Both the position numbers and the translations under genes were made by a program. Source: an uncultured bacterium (lineage in GTDB: Bacteria > Bacillota_A > Clostridia > Lachnospirales > Lachnospiraceae). Taken from it: a DNA stretch of 32,123 bases. Location: NCBI GenBank assembly GCA_905215045.1, contig CAJMOO010000011.1, positions 1 through 32,123 on the forward strand, read 5' to 3'. The notes under the pieces are model-generated. The model was not told the origin of the DNA, did no database searches, and saw nothing but the letters and a program-made list of their open reading frames with translations. Below are positions 16,414 through 25,066 of the stretch, in pieces (the first letter of the stretch is position 1; every line of letters starts with the position of its first letter).

Positions 16414-17418
16414 ATGAAATGTGTTGCAGTAGGAGATATGATGATTCCGTCCATATATTTTAGGAGGGAATTAGAAAAAAGTTCGATCATTGATGAGTTT
16501 ATATGTAAATCCTGGAAAGAAAACAGTAGTAAAGATGATTTCAGGGAAGTTATCCGAAAGATAGAAACACAGGGAGCATGTGCATTTGAGGTAGAAGATG
16601 AGATTACAGAGCTTATGAAAAAGGCGGATGTTATTTTTGTACATCAGTGTCCGGTTAGTAAGGAAGTGATCAAAGAAGCAGAAAATCTAAAGTATATTTT
16701 ATCCTGTCGTGGTGGTGTAGAAAATATTGACATGGAAGCGGCAAAAGAAAAGGGTGTGAAAGTTATTAATTGCCCAGCTCATAATGCATATGCAGTTGCA
16801 GAATATACGATTGGAATGATTTTAAATGAATTAAGAAATATCACAAGATCTTGTACAGCATTAAAGAATGGTGAGTGGAGAGAAAAATATCAAAATTCTG
16901 AGACACTGACAGAACTAAGAAGCCAGACGATCGGAATCATTGGATTTGGAACGATTGGTCGTCTCGTCATTGAACGTCTGAAAGGTTTTCATCCAACTAT
17001 CCTTGTTCATGATCCATTTGCAGATGAAGATAAGATTCGAGAAGAAGGATGCAAACCAGTTACAAAAGAAGAACTGATCAAACGATCAGATGTGATCACG
17101 ATTCATGCAAGGATTAAGGCTGGTGATCCACCAATTATCGGAAAAGAGGAATTTAATCAGATGAAAGAAACTGCTTATTTGATCAATACAGCAAGAGCAG
17201 TCGCAGTTGATATGAAAGAACTTTATCATGCACTTTCAGAGCATAAGATCATGGGAGCAGCAATCGATGTATTTCCGACAGAACCTGTTTCAAAAGATGA
17301 ACCATTGTTGAAATTAGACAATATTACAGTGACAAATCATCAGGGAGGAGCAACCGTAGAATCATATGTGAAGGCACCAGAGATGGTTCTCGATATGTTA
17401 AAACATAGTTTAGAATAA
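16414..17418 (+). CDS. D-2-hydroxyacid dehydrogenase (second, diverged)
   Basis: The 334-residue NAD-dependent enzyme has GFGTIG (177-182), acidic D200, and the catalytic residues R261 (NTARA), E290 (PTEP) and H309, here in TNHQGG rather than the usual PH context. The CRGGVENID region (98-106) fits the phosphoglycerate dehydrogenase-like branch. It is clearly distinct from the paralogue at 5310. The gene is monocistronic, with its own promoter and a terminator at 17443. Divergence from a DeoR regulator and closeness to a sugar-alcohol PTS suggest oxidation of a sugar-acid or phospho-sugar-acid side product; the substrate is unknown. Confidence 0.82.
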   Translation: MKCVAVGDMMIPSIYFRRELEKSSIIDEFICKSWKENSSKDDFREVIRKIETQGACAFEVEDEITELMKKADVIFVHQCPVSKEVIKEAENLKYILSCRGGVENIDMEAAKEKGVKVINCPAHNAYAVAEYTIGMILNELRNITRSCTALKNGEWREKYQNSETLTELRSQTIGIIGFGTIGRLVIERLKGFHPTILVHDPFADEDKIREEGCKPVTKEELIKRSDVITIHARIKAGDPPIIGKEEFNQMKETAYLINTARAVAVDMKELYHALSEHKIMGAAIDVFPTEPVSKDEPLLKLDNITVTNHQGGATVESYVKAPEMVLDMLKHSLE

Positions 17419-17442
17419 AAAATACAATTACAAAGTATAAAA

Positions 17443-17507
17443 AATAGCTGCTTTAACAATTATTTTCAAAAAATTGTGAAAGAAATTGTCAGCAGACTAT
17501 TTTTTTG
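17443..17507 (+). terminator. Terminator after the dehydrogenase
   Basis: AATAGCTGCT (17443-17452) pairs with AGCAGaCTATT (17491-17501, one bulged A) and a seven-T run follows. The loop contains a small inner hairpin, ACAATT with AATTGT. Confidence 0.7.
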
Positions 17508-17551
17508 CATTTTTTTTGAAATACTTGAAACTGTTTTTTGAAAAAGTACGA

Positions 17552-17560
17552 TGCTATACT
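17552..17560 (+). promoter_or_regulatory. Extended -10 promoter of the PTS operon
   Basis: TGCTATACT is an extended -10 motif (TGnTATAMT) about 24 bp upstream of the regulator ATG. The -35 region is weak, which would suit an activated promoter. Confidence 0.5.
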
Positions 17561-17583
17561 TTAGTTACAGATGAGGTGAACAT

Positions 17584-19665
17584 ATGAATAAGAGATCTCG
17601 AGAAATATTATCTCAGCTAATTACAAAAACAGAATATAATCAGACAATATCGATTCAAGAGTTGGCAGATACATTTAAAGTTTCAAGCCGAACCATCCGA
17701 TACGATATTGATCAGATCAATGATTATCTGAAAGAAAATCATTTACAACCATTAAATCTTGGAAAAAGAGGTGTGATCAACACAGAACCAGATATCACAA
17801 AGGCAAGAGAATCTCTTTCGGAAGAAGGGTTTTATTCTTTTAAACTTTCAAGAGAAGAAAGGGTCAGTTTTGCAGTTGTATTAATGATCGGTTCTGATGA
17901 TTACATTACATTATCAGAGATTGCAGATCATCTGTTTGTAAGCAGATCAACGATCATTCAGGATCTGGAACATATCAAAAACTTTTGCAGAGAGAGACAT
18001 TTATATGTACTTTCTCATTCCAATAAAGGGTTATTGCTTGAAGGAAGAGAAATCGATAAGCGAAACTTATTGCTCGATATGATTCAGTCAGGAAATAGTA
18101 TTTTTAAGGTTGAGCCAATTTTTCAGCATTTAACACAGTGTCTTTCAAAGAACTTAAAGATAGATCTGGAAGATATTTCGATAATCGAGAAGATCATTAA
18201 TGAAGCAGAACATATTTATGGAAGGTTTTTGACAGATCGGTCATTTGCCCAGTTAAGAAATTACTTTCAGCTTTCGCTTTACCGCTTAAGAAAATCACAT
18301 TATGTGGAATATGGTGGTAAAAAGAACAGCAAATGGGAAATGGCGAAGGGAATGATCGATCAGATTCAGCAGTTTATTGTAAAAGAAATACCAGATACAG
18401 AAATATATTATGTAGCAGATGTCCTAAACCGGATGAAATACATCAAGAAAACGACTAGTAACAAAGAAATCGTTAAGATGCAGGTTATCACAAGAAATTT
18501 CATCCAGAATATATCAAAAGATATTCATATAAATCTTCAGGGAGATTACATCTTTTACGAAAATCTGATCAACCATTTGGAGTCAACGTTTTCAACGCTT
18601 GGTGATAGATTTGCAATTAATTCTGTTGTTGATGAAGTACTTCAGAGATATCCAGGAGTAAAGAAAGCCACAGAAAAGAATGTTCATGTATTGGAAGAAT
18701 ATGTTGGAAGAAAGTTATCAAAAGAAGAAATTGCTTATATTGTAGTTCATATTTGTGCAGCGATTGAGCGAAATAAGAATGAAACCGTAAGATATTCCGT
18801 AGTTTTAGTGTGCAGCGGAGGAATCGGTACATCTCAGTTACTTCTTGCAAGACTGGAGAAATTTTTCCACTTGGATGTGATTGACATTATTCCGGCACAC
18901 GACATTGAAAATATGAATATGGAAGATGTTGATGCAGTAATCTCAACGATTTCATTGGAAGGAAAAGGGATTGAATACATACAGGTTGATCCATTACTGA
19001 CCGATGAGGACTGCATTAGAGTTGGTGAGAAATTATCAAAGATCACTCCGAAGACAACAGTAAAGGAAACCATTTCTGAGGAAACAACAGATTCATTTAA
19101 ATCTTTGGAAAAGATAAAAGAGATCTTAGATGATGAAAATGATGAAGATGCACTGGCAAAGATAGGAACAGTCGTTGATTCATTCTTTCAGAAAAAAGAA
19201 GAAACCATGCTAAGTGATCTTCTTCCAGCACAGGCAATCCAAATCGGAGTTGAATGCAGTGACTGGAAAGAAGCGATCAAAGCAGCCGCACAGTATCTTC
19301 TAGAACAGGGTGCCATCAACGAACATTATGTAAATGCCATGATTGAAAATGTCATGGAAAATGGTCCATATATTGTTGTTGCTCCAGGATTTGCACTTCC
19401 ACATGAAGCATTAAATGCAGGAGCCAGCAAAGTTGGAATGAGTCTGATCAGGCTAAAGACTCCAGTTCCTTTTGGAAAGGAGGAGATGGATCCAATCGAA
19501 TGGGTATGTTGTCTGAGTGCGATCAACAAAGAAACTCACTTAAAAGCGATGTTTCAATTAGTAAACCTTTTTTATAACCAGTCTTTTCGTGTGAAGATTA
19601 AAGAATGTAAGACGGGAGAAGAAATTTACAAGATTATAGAACAATTTGAGTATGAAACGAGGTAG
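17584..19665 (+). CDS. PRD- and PTS-domain transcriptional activator (LicR/MtlR type)
   Basis: The 693-residue regulator has two N-terminal HTH modules (SIQELADTFKVSSRTIRYDI near 24-43; LSEIADHLFVSRSTI near 117-131) and two PRD domains. In PRD2 the phosphorylatable His are H331 and H389 (YIVVHICAAIE); the PRD1 region lacks an obvious His. A GatB-like EIIB domain follows with Cys410 (VCSGGIGTS) and a fructose/mannitol-type EIIA domain with His607 (LPHEALNAG). Such proteins activate the adjoining PTS operon according to phosphorylation by HPr and EIIs. It is followed six bases later by the EIIA gene. It probably controls its own operon. Confidence 0.92.
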   Translation: MNKRSREILSQLITKTEYNQTISIQELADTFKVSSRTIRYDIDQINDYLKENHLQPLNLGKRGVINTEPDITKARESLSEEGFYSFKLSREERVSFAVVLMIGSDDYITLSEIADHLFVSRSTIIQDLEHIKNFCRERHLYVLSHSNKGLLLEGREIDKRNLLLDMIQSGNSIFKVEPIFQHLTQCLSKNLKIDLEDISIIEKIINEAEHIYGRFLTDRSFAQLRNYFQLSLYRLRKSHYVEYGGKKNSKWEMAKGMIDQIQQFIVKEIPDTEIYYVADVLNRMKYIKKTTSNKEIVKMQVITRNFIQNISKDIHINLQGDYIFYENLINHLESTFSTLGDRFAINSVVDEVLQRYPGVKKATEKNVHVLEEYVGRKLSKEEIAYIVVHICAAIERNKNETVRYSVVLVCSGGIGTSQLLLARLEKFFHLDVIDIIPAHDIENMNMEDVDAVISTISLEGKGIEYIQVDPLLTDEDCIRVGEKLSKITPKTTVKETISEETTDSFKSLEKIKEILDDENDEDALAKIGTVVDSFFQKKEETMLSDLLPAQAIQIGVECSDWKEAIKAAAQYLLEQGAINEHYVNAMIENVMENGPYIVVAPGFALPHEALNAGASKVGMSLIRLKTPVPFGKEEMDPIEWVCCLSAINKETHLKAMFQLVNLFYNQSFRVKIKECKTGEEIYKIIEQFEYETR

Positions 19666-19670
19666 ATACA

Positions 19671-20138
19671 ATGATTTGGGAAGACCTGAATGAAAACTTG
19701 ATAGTGCCTGATCTTGAGGCAAAAAGTTCCGATGAAGTATTTGAAAAACTTGGAGGCTTATTTATAGTAGAGGGTTATTGTAAAGATACTTATATCGATG
19801 CTTTAAAAGACAGAGAAAAAGATTTTCCGACTGGAGTCAATATGGGAAGTATCGGAATCGCAATTCCTCATACTGATAAACAGCATGTGATCAAAGGAGG
19901 AGTAGCGATCGGTGTTTTGAAAGAACCAGTTCATTTCTTTCAGATGGGAACAACCGATGAACCAGTGGAAGTAAAATTAGTTTTTATGCTTGCAGTGGAA
20001 GATCCAAAAGAACATTTAGTCTTTTTACAGAGAATTCTTGCAGTACTCCAGGATCAAGATGTTTTAGCTAATATCATGAAAACTGGCGATAAAAAAAAGA
20101 TTGTAGAAATCATTAAAGAAAAAGAAAGCAATTTATAA
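19671..20138 (+). CDS. PTS EIIA component, galactitol/fructose type
   Basis: The 155-residue cytoplasmic phosphotransfer protein of the EIIA-2 family carries the active-site His67 in GIAIPHTDKQHV and the supporting DFPTGVNMG (51-59). It takes phosphate from HPr and passes it to the EIIB encoded next. It begins five bases after the regulator stop with the site GAGGTAGATA. With the following EIIB and EIIC genes it makes a complete three-protein Gat-type permease. Confidence 0.9.
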   Translation: MIWEDLNENLIVPDLEAKSSDEVFEKLGGLFIVEGYCKDTYIDALKDREKDFPTGVNMGSIGIAIPHTDKQHVIKGGVAIGVLKEPVHFFQMGTTDEPVEVKLVFMLAVEDPKEHLVFLQRILAVLQDQDVLANIMKTGDKKKIVEIIKEKESNL

Positions 20139-20196
20139 ATGTAAATAATTAATGCTATATTTCAGGATAGAATCTTGAAAAGAAAGGAGATTTATT

Positions 20197-20499
20197 ATGG
20201 CAGCAGTAAATATTTTATCAGTGTGTGGATCAGGAACAGTAACATCATCTATGGTAGCTGCAAAGCTGAAAGAAAAGCTTGGGGAAAGAGGATACAGTGT
20301 TTCTACAACAGAGGCTCGTCCAACAGAGGCCTTAAACTTAGCTACTTCTGGAAGATTTGATATTTTAACACATACAAGCCCACTTCCAGATGGAGATTAT
20401 GGAATCCCAACAGTCAATGCTTTCGCTTGTATTACAGGAATGGGGGAAGATCAGTTCTTCGAGGATGTCGTAGCGGCATTAAAATCTGTAGGAAAATAA
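20197..20499 (+). CDS. PTS EIIB component, galactitol type
   Basis: The 100-residue protein has the EIIB P-loop with phosphorylated Cys10 (SVCGSGTVTSSM), typical of the GatB family. It accepts phosphate from EIIA and donates it to the incoming polyol. Start ATG follows AAAGGAGA. The 58-bp gap after EIIA holds no visible terminator. Confidence 0.9.
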   Translation: MAAVNILSVCGSGTVTSSMVAAKLKEKLGERGYSVSTTEARPTEALNLATSGRFDILTHTSPLPDGDYGIPTVNAFACITGMGEDQFFEDVVAALKSVGK

Positions 20500-20564
20500 A
20501 AAGTTTAGAGTGTTAAAAAGAGAAAATTATATGTATGTGTTCTTCGGAACAAAGGGAGGAACTT

Positions 20565-21992
20565 ATGGTAGTATTAGAATTTTTGAAAGCGATCATTGAT
20601 AACTTTGGATCAGCAATCGTCGTTCCATTTATCATCTTTATCATTGCATTGATCTTTAGAGTAAAACCAGCAAAAGCATTCTTATCTGCTTTGTATGCAG
20701 GTGTATCTCTGGAAGGTTTTTCACTGATCATCGGGGCATATACACCAATCATCACACCATTGGTACAAAATATGTCAAAAGTAATGTCAAATGTAACAGG
20801 TGTTGAATTAAACACATTTGACGTAGGTTGGCAGGCAACATCTGTCGTAGCATTTGCAACAAGTGCTGGTATGATCTACTTAGGACTTGGTATCGCATTG
20901 CAGACAATCTTATTCCTTGTAAAATGGACAAACATTTTCCAGCCATCTGACTTATGGAACAACTACTCATACATTGTATGGGGTGCTATGGTAATCTTCA
21001 AGACTCACAACTTTGCATTAGGTATTGCATGTATGGTTTTATTAAACTTATACAGCTTATTAATTTCAGAACTTGTAGCAAAACGTTGGTCTAAATACTA
21101 TAACTATCCAAACTGTACAATCATCGCTATGCATAACGTAGAGCCAGCAATCTTTGCTATCGCAATCGACCCAATTTTAAACTTACTCGGATTAAACAAA
21201 GTTAAATTAAATCCTAAATCAATCGAAAAGAAATTAGGATTCATCGGTGAACCAATGACATTAGGATTCATCCTTGGTGGAATCATCGGTATCCTTGGAA
21301 ACGTAGGAAAATTAACATCTATGGCAGGATGGGGAAGCGTATTTACAGCAGCCATCGCTACAGCAGCAATCATGGCTATCTTCCCTAAAATCGCTAGTAT
21401 GTTTGCTCAGGCATTCGCACCTATCACAGAAGCAGCCAGAGTATTCATGAAGAATTCTGGAGACAGAGAATGGTACATCGCAGTAAACGATGCTGTAGGA
21501 TATGGTGAACCAGCAACATTAACAAGTGGATTATTATTAATCCCAATCATGGTAGTTATCGCAACAGTACTTCCTGGTAACCAGGTACTTCCAGTTGTTG
21601 ACCTTTTAGCTATCCCATACATGGTACAGGGACTTGTAGCAGTATACAAAGGAAATATGTCTAAGATCTTAGTAGCCGGTGTTATCTGGTTCAGCTTAGG
21701 ATTATTAATGTGTACATACACAGCACCATTATTCACAGACGTTGCCAGAGGTGCAGGATTCGCAATTCCAGCCGGAGCGGCAATGATCACAAGTTTCAAC
21801 ATCCTTGGTAAACCAATGCTTGGTTTCGTATTCCTTGCATTCTTATCAGGAAACCCATTATTTATTGGAATCGCAGTTGCAGTATACGCAGTAGCATTCT
21901 TCATCTTTAAGACAAAGAATGCACAGATCGTAGCATATCTTGATCGTCAGGCAGACAAAAACGATGCAGCAAATGAGGCAGAAGGAGCGTAA
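20565..21992 (+). CDS. PTS EIIC permease, galactitol type (GatC)
   Basis: The 475-residue polytopic membrane protein matches the galactitol EIIC family, for example GVSLEGFSLIIG near the N-terminus, VVAFATSAGMIYLG, an NYPNCTIIAMHNVEPA stretch and DAVGYGEPATLTSGLL. It forms the membrane channel that phosphorylates polyols during import. An in-frame ATG at 20535 gives a 485-residue version, but GGGAGGA (20554-20560) points to ATG 20565, which matches the family N-terminus. Downstream enzymes suggest a pentitol rather than galactitol, since no tagatose pathway gene is present. Confidence 0.9.
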   Translation: MVVLEFLKAIIDNFGSAIVVPFIIFIIALIFRVKPAKAFLSALYAGVSLEGFSLIIGAYTPIITPLVQNMSKVMSNVTGVELNTFDVGWQATSVVAFATSAGMIYLGLGIALQTILFLVKWTNIFQPSDLWNNYSYIVWGAMVIFKTHNFALGIACMVLLNLYSLLISELVAKRWSKYYNYPNCTIIAMHNVEPAIFAIAIDPILNLLGLNKVKLNPKSIEKKLGFIGEPMTLGFILGGIIGILGNVGKLTSMAGWGSVFTAAIATAAIMAIFPKIASMFAQAFAPITEAARVFMKNSGDREWYIAVNDAVGYGEPATLTSGLLLIPIMVVIATVLPGNQVLPVVDLLAIPYMVQGLVAVYKGNMSKILVAGVIWFSLGLLMCTYTAPLFTDVARGAGFAIPAGAAMITSFNILGKPMLGFVFLAFLSGNPLFIGIAVAVYAVAFFIFKTKNAQIVAYLDRQADKNDAANEAEGA

Positions 21993-21998
21993 TAGATT

Positions 21999-23291
21999 AT
22001 GAAAATAGATGTAAATCAGTTTTTAAAACCATGTAGTTGCGGAAGAAAACACGAGATCGTTGTCGATGATATCATCATCGACAGCGGTGCAATCAATCAG
22101 TTGCCAGAAATCTTAAAAAGACCAGCGTATGCTGATAAAAAATCATTGGTTATGATCTGTGATGAGAATACTTATGAAGCAGCTGGTAAACAAGTAGAAG
22201 CACTGGTTCCAGGACTAAAAAAGATCGTATTAGATCCTGATAATCTTCATGCTAATGAACATGGTGTAGAAGCAGCTAAAAAAGGATTAGATGAGATTGG
22301 TGATGTAGATATGATGATCGCTGTGGGATCTGGAACAGTTCATGATATTACAAGATTCCATGCATATGAGATGAAGATACCATTCTTCTCAGTACCAACA
22401 GCAGCCAGTGTCGATGGATTTGTATCTACAGTAGCAGCAATGACATGGCATGGATTTAAGAAAAGTTTTACAGCGGTATCTCCAGTTGTAGTAATTGCAG
22501 ATACTGATATTTTCAAAAAAGCACCACTACGCCTGACAGCATCTGGGGTATCAGATCTTCTTGGAAAATATACTGCATTAGCAGATTGGAAGATCACACA
22601 TTTGTTGACAGGAGAATACATTTGTAAAGAAATCTGTGATATGGAATATCAGGCATTAGACAGTTTGATCTCAAGTTTGGATGGACTGAAAACAGGTGAC
22701 ACAAAAGCATATGAAGATCTGATGTACGGATTATTATTATCAGGACTAGCTATGCAGATGACAGGAAACTCAAGACCAGCATCTGGTGCAGAGCATCATA
22801 TGTCTCATTTATGGGAGATGGAAGTATTAAATGATTATATTGATTTCTATCATGGAGAGAAAGTAGGAGTTGGTCTGGTATTATCTTCTAAGATTTACCA
22901 CAAAGCAGCTGACAAGATGCTTGCAGGCGAATTCAAAGTAAAGGATAAAATGCCAATCGAGGAAGATTTGATTCGTGAGAAATTCAATAAACCAGGAATG
23001 TTTGATATCATCATGGAAGAAAATACTCCAAATCTGTTAGAACAGGTTGATTCTAAGAAATTGATCGAACATAAAGAAGAAATTGCAGCAATCATTAATG
23101 AAATTCCAACAGATGAAGAATTGATTGCGATGATCAATAAAGTAGAGGGAGTAAAATCATTAGAAGATCTAGGATTTGATGAAAGTTATCAGGCTGAGAC
23201 AGCAAGATTATCACCATATGTACGTGCAAGGATCACATTTATGCGTTTATTAAAATTTTATGATTTCTATGAGGAGGTCATTTCATGCTAG
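21999..23291 (+). CDS. araM: AraM-family dehydrogenase (glycerol-1-phosphate dehydrogenase fold)
   Basis: The 430-residue member of the AraM/EgsA branch of the iron-dependent dehydrogenases shows CSCGRKH (12-18) at the N-terminus, NAD-binding GSGTVHD (110-116), and metal ligands D186 ([13 protein letters not shown]), H266 (SGAEHHMSH) and H285 (HGEKVG). Characterised relatives reduce DHAP to glycerol 1-phosphate. Here it is flanked by a polyol PTS and AraD, so oxidation of a pentitol phosphate to L-ribulose 5-phosphate is a reasonable alternative. Its end overlaps the araD start by seven bases, implying coupled translation. Confidence 0.88.
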   Translation: MKIDVNQFLKPCSCGRKHEIVVDDIIIDSGAINQLPEILKRPAYADKKSLVMICDENTYEAAGKQVEALVPGLKKIVLDPDNLHANEHGVEAAKKGLDEIGDVDMMIAVGSGTVHDITRFHAYEMKIPFFSVPTAASVDGFVSTVAAMTWHGFKKSFTAVSPVVVIADTDIFKKAPLRLTASGVSDLLGKYTALADWKITHLLTGEYICKEICDMEYQALDSLISSLDGLKTGDTKAYEDLMYGLLLSGLAMQMTGNSRPASGAEHHMSHLWEMEVLNDYIDFYHGEKVGVGLVLSSKIYHKAADKMLAGEFKVKDKMPIEEDLIREKFNKPGMFDIIMEENTPNLLEQVDSKKLIEHKEEIAAIINEIPTDEELIAMINKVEGVKSLEDLGFDESYQAETARLSPYVRARITFMRLLKFYDFYEEVISC

Positions 23292-23977
23292 AAGAATTAA
23301 AACAGAAGGTTTATGAAGCAAATATGGAATTACCAGCCAAAGGTTTAATCACATATACATGGGGGAATGTCAGCGGAATTGACAGAGAAAAAGGTTTATT
23401 TGTGATCAAACCAAGTGGAGTTCCATATGAGACATTAAAACCATTAGATATGGTTGTTATGAATCTGGCTGGAGAGAAAGTCGAGGGAGAATTGAATCCA
23501 TCTTCTGATACCCCAACACATCTTGAGTTATACAAAGCATATGAAGACCTTGGTGGAATCGTTCATACACATTCTCCATGGGCAACTTCATGGGCACAGG
23601 CAGGAAGAAGTATTCCTGCATATGGAACGACACATGCTGATTATTTCTATGGAGAGATTCCATGTGCAAGATCACTGACAGCCGAAGAAGTTGAAGGTGA
23701 TTATGAAAAGAATACAGGATTGGTGATCATTGAAACCTTTAAAGAGAAAAATCCAATCTATGTACCAGGAGTTTTATGCACGAATCATGGACCATTTACA
23801 TGGGGAAAAGATGCAGCAGAAGCTGTACATAACGCGGTAGTTCTTGAAGAAGTAGCCAAAATGGCATATCGTACAGAACATTTGAAACCAGAGGTTTCAC
23901 AAGCACCACAATATCTGCAGGACAAGCACTTTTTCAGAAAACATGGAGAAAATGCATATTATGGGCAAGGGGTATAA
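23285..23977 (+). CDS. araD: L-ribulose-5-phosphate 4-epimerase
   Basis: The 230-residue class II aldolase/epimerase keeps the zinc ligands H94, H96 (HTHSPWA) and H168 (TNHGPF), D75 (SSDTPTH), D119 (THADYF), and a C-terminal Tyr226 in YYGQG, the positions used by E. coli AraD with a one-residue or small offset, supporting epimerase rather than fuculose-phosphate aldolase. It converts L-ribulose 5-phosphate to D-xylulose 5-phosphate for the pentose phosphate pathway. GAGGAGG precedes the start inside the end of araM. No araA or araB is nearby, so L-ribulose 5-phosphate must come from another reaction, probably the AraM-type enzyme. Confidence 0.9.
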   Translation: MLEELKQKVYEANMELPAKGLITYTWGNVSGIDREKGLFVIKPSGVPYETLKPLDMVVMNLAGEKVEGELNPSSDTPTHLELYKAYEDLGGIVHTHSPWATSWAQAGRSIPAYGTTHADYFYGEIPCARSLTAEEVEGDYEKNTGLVIIETFKEKNPIYVPGVLCTNHGPFTWGKDAAEAVHNAVVLEEVAKMAYRTEHLKPEVSQAPQYLQDKHFFRKHGENAYYGQGV

Positions 23978-24017
23978 GTAGAATTATTCTACTTTACTAT
24001 AAATGTAATAATGCTTT

Positions 24018-24060
24018 AGAAAAAAGGTTTTTGTTCACTACAGCAAAAGCCTTTTTCTAT
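24018..24060 (+). terminator. Hairpin between araD and the HAD phosphatase
   Basis: The A/T-rich stem at 24018-24033 pairs with 24044-24058 around a 10-nt loop, and its 3' arm ends in a T run. It may partly terminate transcription ahead of the phosphatase gene. Confidence 0.6.
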
Positions 24061-24085
24061 ACCTGAAAATATAAGGAGATAAAGA

Positions 24086-24874
24086 ATGACGGTTGATAAA
24101 ATAAAGGAAATTAAATGTTTTATTTTAGATATGGACGGAACAATTTATTTGGGAAATGAATTATTCGATTTTACAAAAGATTTCTTAAATAAAGTAGAAG
24201 AAACAGGAAGAGAATATTATTTCTTTACAAATAACTCATCAAAGAGTCAGCAGGCATATATTGATAAACTTGGTAACATGGGCATTCACATTGAGCCAAA
24301 ACAGATGATGATCTCAAGTCATGTTATGATCAAGTATCTGAAAGAAAAGCATCCAGGGGAAACTATTTATGTTGTAGGAACTCCATCGCTGATCAATGAA
24401 TTTAAGACATTTAATATGCCGTTGGTAGATGAAAATCCAGATATTGTGATCTTAGGATTTGACACAACACTAACTTACGAAAAAATATCCAAAGCATGCC
24501 ACTATATAAGAAATGGCTGTACATACTACGGAATCAACCCAGATTGGAATTGTCCAATGGAAGGTGGTACATTTATTCCAGACTGCGGTTCCATGGCCAA
24601 ATTAGTAGAAGCTTCTACAGGAAGATTCCCAGAATTCTTTGGAAAACCATCTAAACACACACTAGACTACATCATCAAAGAAACCGGTTATAAACCAGAA
24701 GAGATAGCGATCGTTGGAGATAGACTTTATACAGACATAGCAGTCGCAGATGGAAGCGATGTTACATCAATTCTGGTATTAAGTGGGGAAAGTACTTTGG
24801 AAGATGTGGAAGCAAGTGATGTAAAACCAGATATTATTTTGGAATCCTTGAAAGATATTACAGAGAAATTGTAG
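24086..24874 (+). CDS. HAD-IIA family sugar phosphatase (NagD/AraL-like)
   Basis: The 262-residue hydrolase has motif I DMDGTIYLG with D15 nucleophile and D17, motif II TNNSSKS, the family cap domain, and motif IV VGDRLYTDIAVADGS. NagD/AraL enzymes dephosphorylate sugar phosphates with low specificity. B. subtilis AraL sits in the arabinose operon next to AraD and AraM, and here the same three families are again neighbours. A likely job is relief from accumulating sugar phosphates. ATG follows AAGGAGATAAAG. A hairpin lies upstream, so expression may be lower than that of araD. Confidence 0.88.
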   Translation: MTVDKIKEIKCFILDMDGTIYLGNELFDFTKDFLNKVEETGREYYFFTNNSSKSQQAYIDKLGNMGIHIEPKQMMISSHVMIKYLKEKHPGETIYVVGTPSLINEFKTFNMPLVDENPDIVILGFDTTLTYEKISKACHYIRNGCTYYGINPDWNCPMEGGTFIPDCGSMAKLVEASTGRFPEFFGKPSKHTLDYIIKETGYKPEEIAIVGDRLYTDIAVADGSDVTSILVLSGESTLEDVEASDVKPDIILESLKDITEKL

Positions 24875-24919
24875 GTAGGCTGTCATAGACACAACTACTC
24901 AGATTTTTCAATACTGTAA

Positions 24920-25051
24920 TTGTCCACACTATAGACTTCTGGTATATGATAAAAAATAAATAAACGACAGGAAAAGCAGCATTGGAATTTTGCCACGTTT
25001 CCTGTCGTTTATTTATTTTTTATCATATACTCAAAGCCTACAGCTGGCCAA
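24920..25051. repeat. 132-bp palindromic MITE-like repeat, copy 1
   Basis: Two perfect 33-bp arms (24942-24974 and 24998-25030) enclose 23 bp, and imperfect arms extend outward to TTGTCCA (24920-24926) and TGGCCAA (25045-25051). The arms are rich in A/T next to the core. A related arm occurs at 32064-32123. The element lies between two convergent genes and can form a long hairpin with T runs on both strands, so it may double as their terminator. Confidence 0.8.
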
Positions 25052-25066
25052 CTACATAATCAAAAA

